Origin: Nocardioides sp. BGMRC 2183
GTDB lineage: Bacteria > Actinomycetota > Actinomycetes > Propionibacteriales > Nocardioidaceae
Length of the DNA stretch: 64,000 bases
NCBI GenBank assembly: GCA_008123405.1
Contig: VSSA01000007.1
Coordinates: 158,343-222,342, forward strand
Direction of reading: 5' to 3'
Under the pieces are notes generated by a model, which had not been told where the DNA came from, did no database searches, and worked only from the letters and a program-made list of their open reading frames with translations. The translations under genes and the position numbers were made by a program. Positions 8,863 to 20,030 of this stretch are shown in pieces (the first letter of the stretch is position 1; the number at the start of each line of letters is the position of its first letter).

Positions 8863-9486
8863 TCAGCCCAGGATGCCGAGCTCGTAGGCGGTGGCGACCG
8901 CGGCCGCGCGGTCCGCGGAGCCGAGCTTGTCGTAGATGTGGGCGAGGTGGGTCTTCACCGTGGCCTCGCTGACGAAGAGCTCCTCGGCGATCTCCCGGTT
9001 GGGCCGGCCACGCGCCACCAGCACCAACACCTCCCGCTCCCGGGCGCTGAGCCGAGCGCTGCGACGTGGCGCCCGTAGGTGGGAGGCCAGCCGGGTCGCG
9101 ACCGCCGGTGACAGCACGGTCTCGCCGGCCGCGGTCGCCCGCACCGCCTCGACCAGCGTCTGGGCCGGCGCGTCCTTGAGCAGGTAGCCGGCAGCACCGG
9201 CCTCGATCGCGGCCACCATGTCCGCATCGGTGTCGTACGTCGTCAGCACCAGCACCGCCGCTCGCAACCGCTGACGTTTCATCGCCCGCACCGCGTCGAC
9301 GCCGCTCCCGCCCGGCATCCGCAGGTCCAGCACCACCACGTCCGGGTCCAGGGCGGCGGTGCGGAGCACCGCGTCGGGCCCGTTGTCGGCCTCCCCGACC
9401 ACCTCGAAGTCGGACTCGGCCGCCAGTCGCGCGGCGACCCCGTCGCGGACCACGGGGTGATCGTCGACCACCAGGATCCGGATCAT
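8863..9486 (-). CDS. NarL/LuxR-type response regulator (cassette 1)
   Basis: A 207-residue regulator. The receiver domain starts MIRILVVDDHPVVRDGV, has phosphoacceptor Asp54 in VVVLDLRMPGG, and is followed by a C-terminal LuxR HTH (LSAREREVLVLVARGRPNRE, then LFVSEATVKTHLAHIYDKL). The ATG at 9486 overlaps the kinase stop by ATGA, so the pair is coupled. It likely controls the upstream ABC exporter genes in the same direction (10765-12419). Confidence 0.94.
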   Translation of the reverse strand: MIRILVVDDHPVVRDGVAARLAAESDFEVVGEADNGPDAVLRTAALDPDVVVLDLRMPGGSGVDAVRAMKRQRLRAAVLVLTTYDTDADMVAAIEAGAAGYLLKDAPAQTLVEAVRATAAGETVLSPAVATRLASHLRAPRRSARLSAREREVLVLVARGRPNREIAEELFVSEATVKTHLAHIYDKLGSADRAAAVATAYELGILG

Positions 9487-10751
9487 GCCGCCCCCGCTCG
9501 CATTGCCGGCAGCCGCACCGAGACAGCAGTGCCGCCGCCCGGGTAGGTCTCCAGCTCGAGGGCGCCGGCCAGCCGCTCGGTGCGCTGCCGCATGCCCCGC
9601 AGCCCGAACGAGGTGGCCGGCGGGGAGGCGGTGGGGTCGAAGCCCACGCCGTCGTCCCGCACGTCGAGGATCACCTCGGTGTCGTCATAGGTGAGGGTCA
9701 CGCCGACCCGGCCGGCCGCTGCGTGCTTGGCGACGTTGGCCAGCGACTCCTGGGCGACCCGCAGCACGGTGGCCTCGATCTCGGGGTGCAGCTCGCGGGC
9801 ATCGCCGGTGACCGCGATGTCGGCCCGCGCGGGATGGTCGGCGCCCCAGACGGTCACCAGCGAGGTGACCGCGGTCGCCAGGGAGCCCTCGGTCAGCGGT
9901 GCCGGCACCAGACCCATCACCGAGCGCCGCGCCTCGGTCAGGCCGTCGCGCGCCAGCTCGGCGGCGCGACCGACGCGGCGTCGTACCGCAACGGAGTCGG
10001 GCTCGGAGTCGGCGGCCTGCAGCTGGGCGAGCACGCCGGCCAGGGACTGGGCGACGGTGTCGTGGATCTCCCGGGCCAGCCGCTGCCGCTCGTCGGAGAC
10101 CCCCGCCGCCCTGGCCTGCGCGACGACGGTCTCGTGCAGCGCGGCGTTCTCGGCCATGGCCCGCTCCAGGGCGGTGTTGAGCTCCTCCAGTTCACCGATC
10201 GTGGCCGCCCGCTGGTGGTTGGTCCGCTCGATGTGCGCCATGTAATGGCCCAGGCCGGCAGCGATCGTGAAGTTCAACGCGACCAGGAACGCGAACAGCG
10301 CCACCTGGGTGGTGCTGTGCCACGGAAGTCCGCCGGACTGCCCGATGGCCATGGTCACCGCGGTCAGCCCGATCCCGGCCGTGGCCGCCCGGCCGCGGAA
10401 GTAGTCGTGGGCGTCGTAGCCGACCCACGCGAAGATGCAGAACAGCGGATTGAGCAGGGTGAGCATCAACGCGAGCGCGCCGCGCAGGAGGTAGTACAGG
10501 CGACCGCGCCGGCCCGCCTCGGCCGGTGCCGGGTCCGCGATGGTCCACCACCCGATCACGGCGGCGGTGGTCGTCAGCGTCACCAGCTGAGCGATCAGGC
10601 GCCAGCCGGGCTCGGTGTAGCCGGTGGCAGGGCCGGTCGAGAACGCGATGGCGGCCGCGACGCCCAGCATGCTCAGCGGCACGTAGCGGAACCGGGCGGC
10701 CCACCGGGCGTCGTCGCGCAGCGCGCTGGATCCGGACTCGATCGGACTCAT
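9483..10751 (-). CDS. Sensor histidine kinase, HisKA_3 type (cassette 1)
   Basis: A 422-residue kinase with an N-terminal block of about six hydrophobic segments and no large extracellular domain. A coiled linker (IGELEELNTALERAMAENAAL) precedes the HisKA_3 dimerisation helix REIHDTVAQSLAGVLAQL (His about 230). The ATPase domain has LANVAKHA and DDGVGFDP, with FGLRGMRQR. Such intramembrane-sensing kinases usually pair with LuxR-type regulators and ABC exporters responding to envelope stress. It sits 13 bases after the permease gene and probably belongs to the same transcript. Confidence 0.93.
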   Translation of the reverse strand: MSPIESGSSALRDDARWAARFRYVPLSMLGVAAAIAFSTGPATGYTEPGWRLIAQLVTLTTTAAVIGWWTIADPAPAEAGRRGRLYYLLRGALALMLTLLNPLFCIFAWVGYDAHDYFRGRAATAGIGLTAVTMAIGQSGGLPWHSTTQVALFAFLVALNFTIAAGLGHYMAHIERTNHQRAATIGELEELNTALERAMAENAALHETVVAQARAAGVSDERQRLAREIHDTVAQSLAGVLAQLQAADSEPDSVAVRRRVGRAAELARDGLTEARRSVMGLVPAPLTEGSLATAVTSLVTVWGADHPARADIAVTGDARELHPEIEATVLRVAQESLANVAKHAAAGRVGVTLTYDDTEVILDVRDDGVGFDPTASPPATSFGLRGMRQRTERLAGALELETYPGGGTAVSVRLPAMRAGAA

Positions 10752-10764
10752 CGTCGCCAGGATC

Positions 10765-11507
10765 TCATTCCCAGCGGAAGGTGCGCACCGCGACGAGGGA
10801 GAGCACGACGGTCCAGCCCGCCGTCACGGCCAGGTGGACCAGGTCCGGGAACTCGCCGAGCGTCGCCTGGTTGAGCGCCTCGGTCGCGGCGCCCATCGGG
10901 GTGTATCCCACCACCTGGGCCAGCGTGTCCGGCATCGCCTGCACCGGCAGCCACACGCCGGCGGTGAACATGAAGGAGAACAACACCGCCATCGCCAGCA
11001 CGTTGCCGACAGCGGGGTTCGGCGCCACCGCCGTGACCACCGCGCCGACCGACAGCATCGCGGCAAGGGCGAGCAGGAAGGTCAGCAGATAGGCGCCGGG
11101 CGCCTGCGGCAACGGGGCGCCGAAGGCGACCCGTCCGATGGCCAGGCAGAGCACCGCCGCCGCCACGATCGCCCCTGCGTACACCACTGCCTGCGCCAGG
11201 ATCAGCCGAGCCGGACCCAAGGGTGTGGTCTGCAGCCGTCGCAGCACCCGACGCTGGCGATAGCCGATCAGCACCTCCGGCATCGCCTGTCCGGCGGCGA
11301 CGATCATCGAGAGCAGCACCAGCGTCCCGACGTAGAGCTGGATCAGGCTCTGGCCCCCCAGCTCCGCGGACTCCTCGCGGAACGACGGGATCAGTCCGAG
11401 GAGCACGAGCAGGATGCTCGGGAAGCCGATGATCCAGAAGAGGGCGATCGGCTCGCGGGCGAGGAGACGACCCTCGGTACGGATGGCGGCGACGGTCGGG
11501 GAGGTGG

Positions 11508-11511
<4 letters not shown>
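10765..11511 (-). CDS. ABC-2 type transporter permease (cassette 1)
   Basis: A 248-residue membrane protein with six hydrophobic segments in the ABC-2 layout. The cytosolic start VAAIRTEGRLLAREPIALFW leads into the first segment, and the family loop YTPMGAATEALNQATLGEFP is near the C-terminus. Its ATG overlaps the stop of the ATPase gene (ATGA, 11508-11511). With the ATPase it forms an exporter, probably for a lipid, peptide or antibiotic (inference). The substrate is unknown. Confidence 0.9.
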
Positions 11512-13456
<1,945 letters not shown>

Positions 13457-13463
13457 TCGGGCC

Positions 13464-13487
13464 GGCGGATCAGCTGGCGGATCAGCT
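13464..13487. repeat. Tandem 12-bp duplication at convergent gene ends
   Basis: GGCGGATCAGCT occurs at 13464-13475 and again at 13476-13487. The second copy spans the stop codon of the phosphodiesterase gene on the minus strand. It is a simple exact duplication with no evident function. Confidence 0.7.
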
Positions 13488-14516
13488 GGTCCAGGAGAGG
13501 TTATGGCGCCGGTCCCAGCGGCTGTGTGGCACCGGGCCGAGGCCGAGCAGGTCGAGCGCCACGTTGGCCAGCTCCCCGTTGCGGACCGGCTGACGACCGC
13601 GGAACCGCGGGCGCCGTGTGCCCGGGTCGCGCCGGCTGTCGGGGTTGGCCGGGTAGAGCCGGACCGCGTCGACACCGGGCCCCCACACCAGGAACGGCAC
13701 CCGATAGTTGTGCCGCTTGCGGATCGCCTCGTGGTGCCGGCTGCCCGGGCGGCCGCCGTGGTCGGCGGTGAGCACGATCCGCAGGTCGTCGATCCCTTCC
13801 TTGCGCACCACCGTCAGCACCGATCCGATCATGGTGTCCGTGCGGCGCACCGCACGTCGGTAGGGGCGGCTGAGCCAGCCGTGGGTGTGGCCGGCGCGGT
13901 CCACGAGGCCCAAGTGCCAGAAGGTGAAGGCACGCGACCGGTGGGCCAGGTCGCGGCGCAGCCTCCGGGTCACCCGCCGGTCGTGGCCGTGACGGATCAC
14001 CTGCCGGTCCACCGCGTCGGGCCAGGACCGGGCGAAGAGGCTGAACTTCGACTTCGCGGCGAAGACCGCGCTGCGTCCACCGGCGGCCTGCACCACGCTG
14101 AAGACCGAGCCGACCTCAGGGTCGCCGCACGCCTGCTGCACCGTGCTCCCGCGGCGGTCGGTGTTCCAGGTGACTCCGTGGCCGCCCTTCGTCGCGGCGA
14201 CCCGACGACCGGTCACCATGCTGGTGTGGTTGGGCAGCGTCGAGGTGCTCTCCACCTGGGTGCGGGCATTGGTGGTCGCCGCGCCGGTCCGGAGCAGCCG
14301 GTGCAGCGTCGGCGTCCGCTGGCGTCCGATCCGGCGCAGCGCGGTCGGGTTGAGCCCGTCGATCGAGATCGCGAGCACCCGCCCGACCGGGGCGCTCCTG
14401 GCGTGGGGGGCGGTCCGGGCCGCGGTCGTCGTACCGGCGGCGGGGGAGAGGGGTGCCAAGAGCGCCGTCGCGAGGGCGACGGCGAGGAGACGGACCGTTC
14501 CGGTCGCCGGGTGCAC
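13482..14516 (-). CDS. Secreted alkaline-phosphatase-superfamily phosphodiesterase
   Basis: About 344 residues with a signal peptide (VRLLAVALATALLAPLSPAAG). Metal and nucleophile motifs of type I phosphodiesterase/nucleotide pyrophosphatases are in order: SIDGLNP, the nucleophile region STLPNHTSMVTGR, the middle HLGLVDRAGHTHGW and late LTADHGG. It should hydrolyse phosphodiester or phosphomonoester bonds outside the membrane; the substrate is unknown. The chosen GTG at 14516 places the signal peptide at the N-terminus; no strong ribosome site is visible. It occupies the position where M. tuberculosis has the rhomboid-like Rv1337, between cysM and murI, on the opposite strand. Confidence 0.85.
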   Translation of the reverse strand: MHPATGTVRLLAVALATALLAPLSPAAGTTTAARTAPHARSAPVGRVLAISIDGLNPTALRRIGRQRTPTLHRLLRTGAATTNARTQVESTSTLPNHTSMVTGRRVAATKGGHGVTWNTDRRGSTVQQACGDPEVGSVFSVVQAAGGRSAVFAAKSKFSLFARSWPDAVDRQVIRHGHDRRVTRRLRRDLAHRSRAFTFWHLGLVDRAGHTHGWLSRPYRRAVRRTDTMIGSVLTVVRKEGIDDLRIVLTADHGGRPGSRHHEAIRKRHNYRVPFLVWGPGVDAVRLYPANPDSRRDPGTRRPRFRGRQPVRNGELANVALDLLGLGPVPHSRWDRRHNLSWTS

Positions 14517-14621
14517 CCGCCCAGCCTCGCACGACTCGGGCGAGGCGGGACGTTGCGCCGGCGAGCGTGACCTGCGTCCTGAATCCGACCGGCAGCCCCA
14601 GGGACGTTCTAGGGTGGGACG

Positions 14622-15476
14622 GTGCAGCAGCAGGACCCCTATGACCTCGATGAGCGCGATGACGCGGCCGGTGATCGGGTGGACGCGCCGATCGGCATCT
14701 TCGACTCGGGATTCGGGGGTCTCACCGTCGCCCGGGCAGTGATCGACCAGCTGCCGCACGAGTCGATCACCTACCTCGGGGACACCGCCCGCCAGCCGTA
14801 CGGACCGAAGAAGATCGCCGAGGTCCGCGAATATGCCCTCGAGTGTCTGGACCACCTCGTCGCCCAGGGCGTCAAGGCCTTGGTGATCGCCTGCAACTCC
14901 GCCAGCGCCGCGATGCTCCGCGACGCCCGCGAGCGGTACGACGTGCCGGTGGTCGAGGTGATCCTGCCGGCGGCACGCCGCGCAGTGGCCGCCACCCGCA
15001 ACGGCCGGGTCGGGGTGATCTGCACCCGCGCGACCGCGGAGTCGATGGCGTATGAGGACGCGCTCGCCGCGGCCCCGCACCTGGACCTGACCACCCGCGC
15101 CTGCCCGCGGTTCGTGGACTTCGTCGAGGAGGGTGTCACCGGGGGCGACGAGCTGCTCGCGGTCGCCCACGAGTACCTGGACCCGCTGATCGAGCTCGAC
15201 ATCGACACCCTGATCCTGGGTTGCACCCACTATCCGCTGCTCACCGGCGTCATCTCCTACGTGATGGGGGAGGGGGTCACGCTGGTCAGCAGCGCCGAGG
15301 AGAGCGCGAAGTCGCTCTACCACGTGCTCGCCGACCGGGGCCTGATGCGGCCGGGCGGCGAGCCTCGCCACTCCTTCAGCACCACAGGCTCTCCGGCGGA
15401 GTTCGCCACCATCGGTCGTCGCTTCCTCGGCTCCGAGCTGGTCGCGGCCGGACAGTATGCGGGAGGTCTTGCATGA
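14622..15476 (+). CDS. murI: Glutamate racemase
   Basis: A 284-residue enzyme that makes D-glutamate for peptidoglycan. The N-terminal glycine loop is [16 protein letters not shown]. The two catalytic cysteines are in ACNSASAAM and [10 protein letters not shown]. Substrate residues are in [13 protein letters not shown]. It starts at GTG 14622 with an N-terminal extension of about 20 residues compared with typical MurI; an internal GTG near 14681 would remove it. The stop overlaps the next gene (ATGA), matching the Rv1338-Rv1339 order. Confidence 0.95.
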   Translation: MQQQDPYDLDERDDAAGDRVDAPIGIFDSGFGGLTVARAVIDQLPHESITYLGDTARQPYGPKKIAEVREYALECLDHLVAQGVKALVIACNSASAAMLRDARERYDVPVVEVILPAARRAVAATRNGRVGVICTRATAESMAYEDALAAAPHLDLTTRACPRFVDFVEEGVTGGDELLAVAHEYLDPLIELDIDTLILGCTHYPLLTGVISYVMGEGVTLVSSAEESAKSLYHVLADRGLMRPGGEPRHSFSTTGSPAEFATIGRRFLGSELVAAGQYAGGLA

Positions 15477-16276
15477 ACACCGCAGGGAACGTGCCGGTCG
15501 GTGGCGTGCGGGTGACGGTGGTCGGGTGTTCGGGCTCCTACCCCGGGCCGGAGGCGCCCGCCAGCAGCTATCTGGTGCAGGCCGCGGACAGCCACGACCC
15601 GGATCGCGTGTGGAGCCTGGTGCTCGACCTCGGCAACGGCGCGCTGGGCGCGCTGCAGCGTTACGTCGACCCGCTCGCGGTCGACGCGGTCCTGCTCAGC
15701 CACCTGCACGCCGACCATTGCGTCGACATGACCAGCTACTACGTGCTGCGCAAGTACCACCCCAGCGGCCAGCAGCCGCGGATCCCGGTGTGGGGGCCCA
15801 GGGGCACCGCACGTCGCCTGGCGCGTGCCTACGACCTGCCGCGCAAGCCGGGGATGCGCGAGGAGTTCAAGTTCCGCAACTTCTCCTCCGCGGAGCCGTT
15901 CACCGTCGGCCCGTTCACCGTGGAGGCCGCCGAGGTGGATCACCCGGTGCCGGCGTGGGCGATGCGGATCTCGGCGCACGGCAAGGTGGTGGCCTACTCC
16001 GGCGACACCGGGCCGACCCCGGTCCTGACCGAGATCGCCACGGACGCCGACCTCTTCCTCTGCGAGGCGTCCTTCCGTGACGGCGACGACAATCCGCCGA
16101 GCCTGCACCTGACCGGGGTCGAGGCGGGCGAGACCGCCACCAAGGCAGGGGTACGACGCCTGGTGGTCACCCATGTGCCGCCGTGGCACGTCGCGGACGA
16201 GATCTTCGCCGAGGCAGTCTCTGCCTTCGACGGACCGTGCGAGCTGGCGCAGGCGGGGGCCGTCTACGACCTGTGA
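15473..16276 (+). CDS. MBL-fold metallohydrolase (Rv1339-like)
   Basis: A 267-residue metallo-beta-lactamase-fold protein. The metal motif [10 protein letters not shown] matches H-x-H-x-D-H. A later Asp is in [12 protein letters not shown] and the final His in VVTHVPPWH. It resembles M. tuberculosis Rv1339, reported to act on cyclic AMP, and shares the RNase Z-like fold, so phosphodiesterase activity is plausible. It is translationally coupled to murI by ATGA, as in the conserved locus, and ends 22 bases before a convergent gene. Confidence 0.92.
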   Translation: MNTAGNVPVGGVRVTVVGCSGSYPGPEAPASSYLVQAADSHDPDRVWSLVLDLGNGALGALQRYVDPLAVDAVLLSHLHADHCVDMTSYYVLRKYHPSGQQPRIPVWGPRGTARRLARAYDLPRKPGMREEFKFRNFSSAEPFTVGPFTVEAAEVDHPVPAWAMRISAHGKVVAYSGDTGPTPVLTEIATDADLFLCEASFRDGDDNPPSLHLTGVEAGETATKAGVRRLVVTHVPPWHVADEIFAEAVSAFDGPCELAQAGAVYDL

Positions 16277-16298
16277 CCCGGCGGCGCATCGCCCGGTC

Positions 16299-16952
16299 TC
16301 ACGTCGACGCGTCGTGCACGCAGATCGCGATCTGCACCCGGTTGGTCACCCCCAGCTTGTCGAAGAGCCGTGACACGTGCGCCTTCACCGTGGGCACCGA
16401 GAGGTGCAGTGCGGCGGCGATCTCGGCGTTGCTGAGACCACGGCCGACGGCGTCGGCCACCTCCCGCTCCCGGTCGGTCAGTCCCGCGAGCCGAGCCCGT
16501 GCCTGGGTGGCGCGTCCCTCGCTGGGGTCGTTGAGCCGGTCGATGAGATGCCGGGTCACCGAGGGGGAGAGCATCGGCTCGCCGGCGACCACCTTGCGGA
16601 TCGCGGCGACGATCTCGGGGGGCGGGGTGTCCTTGAGCAGGAAGCCTGCCGCCCCGGCGCGCAGCGCGGCGACGATGTGCTCGTCGGCGTCGAAGGTGGT
16701 GAGCACGATCACCTTCGGCGGATGCGGGTCCGCCAGCAGCGCAGCGGCAGCGCTCAGGCCGTCCATCCGTGGCATCCGGATGTCCATCAGCACCACCTGC
16801 GCAGACAGCTCCCGTGCCCGGTCGACGCCGTCGCGCCCGTCGACGGCCTCGCCGACCACCTCCAGGTCCTGCTCGCCGCCGAGCATCAGTGCCAGCGCCG
16901 AGCGGACCAGCGGGTCGTCGTCGACGATCAGGATCCGGGTCGGGGCGCTCAC
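16299..16952 (-). CDS. NarL/LuxR-type response regulator (cassette 2)
   Basis: A 217-residue regulator. The receiver domain starts ILIVDDDPLVRSALA with phosphoacceptor Asp57 in VVLMDIRMPRMDG and Lys in FLLKDTPPPE. The C-terminal LuxR HTH is LTDREREVADAVGRGLSNAE, then LHLSVPTVKAHVSRLFDKL. The GTG at 16952 overlaps the kinase stop (GTGA). It is the second copy of the architecture seen at 8863-12419 and probably controls the divergent ABC exporter at 18233. Confidence 0.93.
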   Translation of the reverse strand: MSAPTRILIVDDDPLVRSALALMLGGEQDLEVVGEAVDGRDGVDRARELSAQVVLMDIRMPRMDGLSAAAALLADPHPPKVIVLTTFDADEHIVAALRAGAAGFLLKDTPPPEIVAAIRKVVAGEPMLSPSVTRHLIDRLNDPSEGRATQARARLAGLTDREREVADAVGRGLSNAEIAAALHLSVPTVKAHVSRLFDKLGVTNRVQIAICVHDAST

Positions 16953-18103
16953 GCCGACCACGGTAGCCACACCCGCAGCTCGAACTCGTCGGCACGCACC
17001 CCGTGCTCGAGACGGCCGCCGCGCAGCTCGGTGCGCTCGGCCAGCCCCACCAGCCCGAGGCCGCTGCCCGGCGTCCGGGTCGGCCCGAAGCCGATCGGGT
17101 TGCGCAGCAGCACTGTCACACCGTCCTCCTCGTCGCCCGCGACGCTGATCCGCAGCGTGGCGCCGGGCGCGTGTTTGGTCGCGTTGGTGATGCCCTCCTG
17201 GACCACCCGGAAGACGGTCCGCCCCACCTGCTCCGGCATCCGGTCCGCATCGGCGACGTCGGCGTCGTACCGGATGCTGGCGCCGGCGGCGCGCACTGCC
17301 TCGATCAGTGCCGGCACGTCGGCGAAGGTGGGCTGCGGCCCGGTCGCCGAGCCGGTGTCGTCGCGGAGCACGCCGAGCACCTCGCGCAGGTCGGTCAACG
17401 CCTCGTGGGCCTTCTGCTGGATGACGGCGGCACTGCTGCGCATCTGCTCGGCGCTGAGGTCCTCCCGGTAGGTCAGGGCGCCGGCGTGCATCGAGATCTG
17501 GGAGATCCGATGCGCCAGCACGTCGTGCATCTCCCGGGCGATCCGGGTCCGCTCCCCGGAACGGGCCTGGGCGACGCGCCGGTCCCGCTCGTCCTCCGCG
17601 GTCCGGGCCCGCTCGTGCAACGTCCAGACCAGCTCCCGGCGGGAGCCGATGAACATGCCGAACGCCAGGCTGACCGCGACCATCAGCACCGTGAAGAGGG
17701 CGAGGAGCCAGGCGGGATCGGTCTCCTGGGTCGGCTGGACCGCGTAGTAGCCGGCGGTGCCGACGAGGTTGAGCACCGCGATCGTGGCCAGCTCCCACCA
17801 GTGCCGGCGGGTGGCCAGGGAGATGGTGCCGAGGGCGATGAAGCCCGCCCCGATCGAGGTGAACGGTGCCAGCAGGCACAGCGTGACCGCCACCGGCAGC
17901 GGCCACCGCCGCCGGAACCAGACCAGCACCCCGGCCACGATGCCGACTGCGATGTCGAGCCAGAACAGGCCGGGCAGCTCCTCGGCCTGCGCCTCGATGA
18001 CCGGCACCCAGGTGATCAGGCCGAGCGCCATGCAGAGCAGGTAGCGCCACAGGTGGCTCCACCACCGCAGCGGCGGCTGCCAGGGAGCATCGGGCCGGGT
18101 CAC
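16949..18103 (-). CDS. Sensor histidine kinase, HisKA_3 type (cassette 2)
   Basis: A 384-residue kinase with five or six N-terminal hydrophobic segments (for example YLLCMALGLITWVPV and WLLALFTVLMVAVSLAFGMF), then a coiled linker. The HisKA_3 helix is REMHDVLAHRISQISMHAG (His about 193). The ATPase domain has GITNATKHAPGA and GSGLGLVGLAER. The second glycine element before the G-box (LLRNPIGFG) lacks the usual D-x-G-x-G. It is divergent from the ABC genes, with the CCCTACTTTCG motif between them. Confidence 0.92.
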   Translation of the reverse strand: MTRPDAPWQPPLRWWSHLWRYLLCMALGLITWVPVIEAQAEELPGLFWLDIAVGIVAGVLVWFRRRWPLPVAVTLCLLAPFTSIGAGFIALGTISLATRRHWWELATIAVLNLVGTAGYYAVQPTQETDPAWLLALFTVLMVAVSLAFGMFIGSRRELVWTLHERARTAEDERDRRVAQARSGERTRIAREMHDVLAHRISQISMHAGALTYREDLSAEQMRSSAAVIQQKAHEALTDLREVLGVLRDDTGSATGPQPTFADVPALIEAVRAAGASIRYDADVADADRMPEQVGRTVFRVVQEGITNATKHAPGATLRISVAGDEEDGVTVLLRNPIGFGPTRTPGSGLGLVGLAERTELRGGRLEHGVRADEFELRVWLPWSA

Positions 18104-18161
18104 GAGGCAGCAGCCTAAGTCGCGTGGATGGGTCAGGACAGCGCCGTGGGTCAGCGGGGCC

Positions 18162-18172
18162 CCCTACTTTCG
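18162..18172. promoter_or_regulatory. Candidate control element CCCTACTTTCG between cassette 2 operons
   Basis: The divergent region between the kinase start (18103) and the ABC start (18233) contains CCCTACTTTCG. The identical 11-mer recurs at 54860-54870, where it begins a palindrome (ACTTTCGGC / GCCGAAAGT). At 18162 only one half is present. An operator or promoter role is inference. An 11-mer match could be chance. Confidence 0.25.
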
Positions 18173-18232
18173 TCGGCGCGTCGACACCCTGGGTCCGGTG
18201 CGCGGGGCCGGGGCGTCGGGCAGGCTGGGGTC

Positions 18233-19144
18233 ATGATCCAGGTCGATCACCTCTCCAAGAGCTACGGCGGGTTCACCGCCGTGGACGACGTCAGCTTCAC
18301 CTGCCAACCCGGTCGCGTGACCGGCTTCCTCGGCCCGAACGGTGCCGGGAAGACCACGACGATGCGGGTGATGGTCGGTCTCACGCCGGCCACCCGCGGC
18401 CAGGTCACCATCGGCGGGCACGACTATCGCCACATTCCGAACCCCGGCCGCCACGTCGGCGTACTGCTGGACGCCTCGGCGCAGCACGCCGGACGCACGG
18501 GTCGGGAGATCCTCACCCTCGGCGCGACGACGATGGGGCTACCGCAGTCCCGCGTCGACCAGATGCTCGAGTTGGTCGGGCTCAGCAAGGCCGAGTCGAA
18601 GCGTCGTCTGCGCAACTACTCGCTCGGCATGAAGCAGCGCCTCGGCATCGCGCACGCCCTGCTCGGCGACCCCTCGGTGTTGATCCTCGACGAGCCCGCC
18701 AACGGCCTCGACCCGGCCGGCATCCGCTGGATGCGCGGCCTGCTCAAGGGGTACGCCGACCGCGGCGGCACCGTCCTGCTCTCCAGCCACCTGTTGCACG
18801 AGGTGGAGCTGATCGCGGACGAGATGATCCTGATCGGGCACGGTCGGATCGTCGCGCAGGGCGACCGGACCTCGCTCATGGCCGCGCACCGTCGCTCCGC
18901 GCTCACGCTCGCGACCTCGCTCGACAACGACAAGCTGGCCGCGGAGCTGACCGCCACCGGGCACGCGGTCACTCCGATGGGCGCCGGACTCCACATCGCC
19001 GCCACGCCTGAAGAGGTCGGCCGGGCGGCGCTCGCCGCGCACGTGGTCCTCACCGACCTGCGCGATGGCGGTGCCAACCTCGAGGACCTCTTCCTCGAGC
19101 TCACCTCCTCCACCCAGCGCGACGAGATCGGAGCCACCGCATGA
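18233..19144 (+). CDS. ABC transporter ATP-binding protein (cassette 2)
   Basis: A 303-residue ATPase. Walker A is GPNGAGKTTT, the signature region is NYSLGMKQRLGIAHAL (a variant of LSGGQ typical of actinobacterial exporters), Walker B is VLILDEPANGLDP and the switch His is in LLSSHLLHEVE. The C-terminus has a DUF4162-like extension ending in LEDLFLELT. The ATG is preceded by GGCTGGGG. Its stop overlaps the permease start (ATGA). The N-terminal block MIQVDHLSKSYGGFTAVDDV is typical of lantibiotic or drug exporters. Confidence 0.94.
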   Translation: MIQVDHLSKSYGGFTAVDDVSFTCQPGRVTGFLGPNGAGKTTTMRVMVGLTPATRGQVTIGGHDYRHIPNPGRHVGVLLDASAQHAGRTGREILTLGATTMGLPQSRVDQMLELVGLSKAESKRRLRNYSLGMKQRLGIAHALLGDPSVLILDEPANGLDPAGIRWMRGLLKGYADRGGTVLLSSHLLHEVELIADEMILIGHGRIVAQGDRTSLMAAHRRSALTLATSLDNDKLAAELTATGHAVTPMGAGLHIAATPEEVGRAALAAHVVLTDLRDGGANLEDLFLELTSSTQRDEIGATA

Positions 19145-19944
19145 GCACCACCGTCCCTGAGTTGCACCTGGACGTCGCCGACACCGTGCCGATCCCGTTC
19201 TGGCGCCAGGTCCGGGTCGAGTTCCGCAAGTCCTACGACACCCGTGCCGGCTTCTGGCTGCTGGCCACCATCGGCATCCTGGTGGGACTGGTCGAGGGCT
19301 TCATCCTGATCGCCACGCTGGTCCAGGAGTCGCCCGTCCTGTGGAGCGACTTCGCCTACACCGCTGGTGGGATCACTTCGCTGCTACTGCCGGTGCTGGC
19401 CATCTTGCTGGTCACCAGCGAATGGTCCCAGCGCAGCGCGATGGTCAGTTTCACCCTCGAGCCTCGTCGCTCCCGGGTGGTCGGCGCGAAGCTCGCCGTG
19501 TCGGCCATCTATGCGGTGCTGACCATGGTCGCGATGCTGGTGATCGGTGTCGTCGGCACCGGGATCTGCGAGCTCGTGCAGCCCGAGCTCACCGAGTGGG
19601 ACTTCGACGCCAAGCTGGCGATCGCCTTCCTGGTCTCCCAGTTGCTGACCATGGCGCTCGGCTTCGCGTTCGGCTCCCTACTGCTGAACACCCCCGCGGC
19701 GATCGTGGTCTTCTTCATCTACTGGTACATCGTGCCCACGGTGCTGTTCGTGGTCGGCGAGCTGCGCGACTGGCTCGGTGACCTGCTGGAGTGGTTCAAC
19801 TTCCAGGCGTCGCTGCAGCCACTCGTCGACTGGGAGCTGAACACCGGTGAGGAGTGGGCGAAGCTGCTGGTCTCGGGCTTCATCTGGATCGTCCTCCCGC
19901 TGGCCGGAGGCATCTACCGGATCCTGCGCGCCGAGGTGAAGTAG
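19141..19944 (+). CDS. ABC-2 type transporter permease (cassette 2)
   Basis: A 267-residue membrane protein with about six hydrophobic helices. It has the early block [20 protein letters not shown], the conserved loop [20 protein letters not shown] found in ABC-2 permeases paired with this type of ATPase, and a final helix near [15 protein letters not shown]. It is coupled to the ATPase by ATGA. A strong hairpin seven bases after the stop ends the operon. The exported substrate is unknown. Confidence 0.92.
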   Translation: MSTTVPELHLDVADTVPIPFWRQVRVEFRKSYDTRAGFWLLATIGILVGLVEGFILIATLVQESPVLWSDFAYTAGGITSLLLPVLAILLVTSEWSQRSAMVSFTLEPRRSRVVGAKLAVSAIYAVLTMVAMLVIGVVGTGICELVQPELTEWDFDAKLAIAFLVSQLLTMALGFAFGSLLLNTPAAIVVFFIYWYIVPTVLFVVGELRDWLGDLLEWFNFQASLQPLVDWELNTGEEWAKLLVSGFIWIVLPLAGGIYRILRAEVK

Positions 19945-19950
19945 GCGGTG

Positions 19951-19979
19951 ACGGTCCGCCGGGGGGCCCGGCGGACCGT
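19951..19979 (+). terminator. Rho-independent-like terminator hairpin
   Basis: A perfect 13-bp stem (19951-19963 pairs with 19967-19979, arm ACGGTCCGCCGGG) with a 3-base GGG loop, starting seven bases after the permease stop codon. No T-tract follows, which is usual in high-GC actinobacteria. It separates the ABC operon from rph. Confidence 0.75.
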
Positions 19980-20030
19980 CCCGCGCGGGCGCTGCGGCTG
20001 ACGTCGACGCCGACCGGTACCTTGCGGTGC

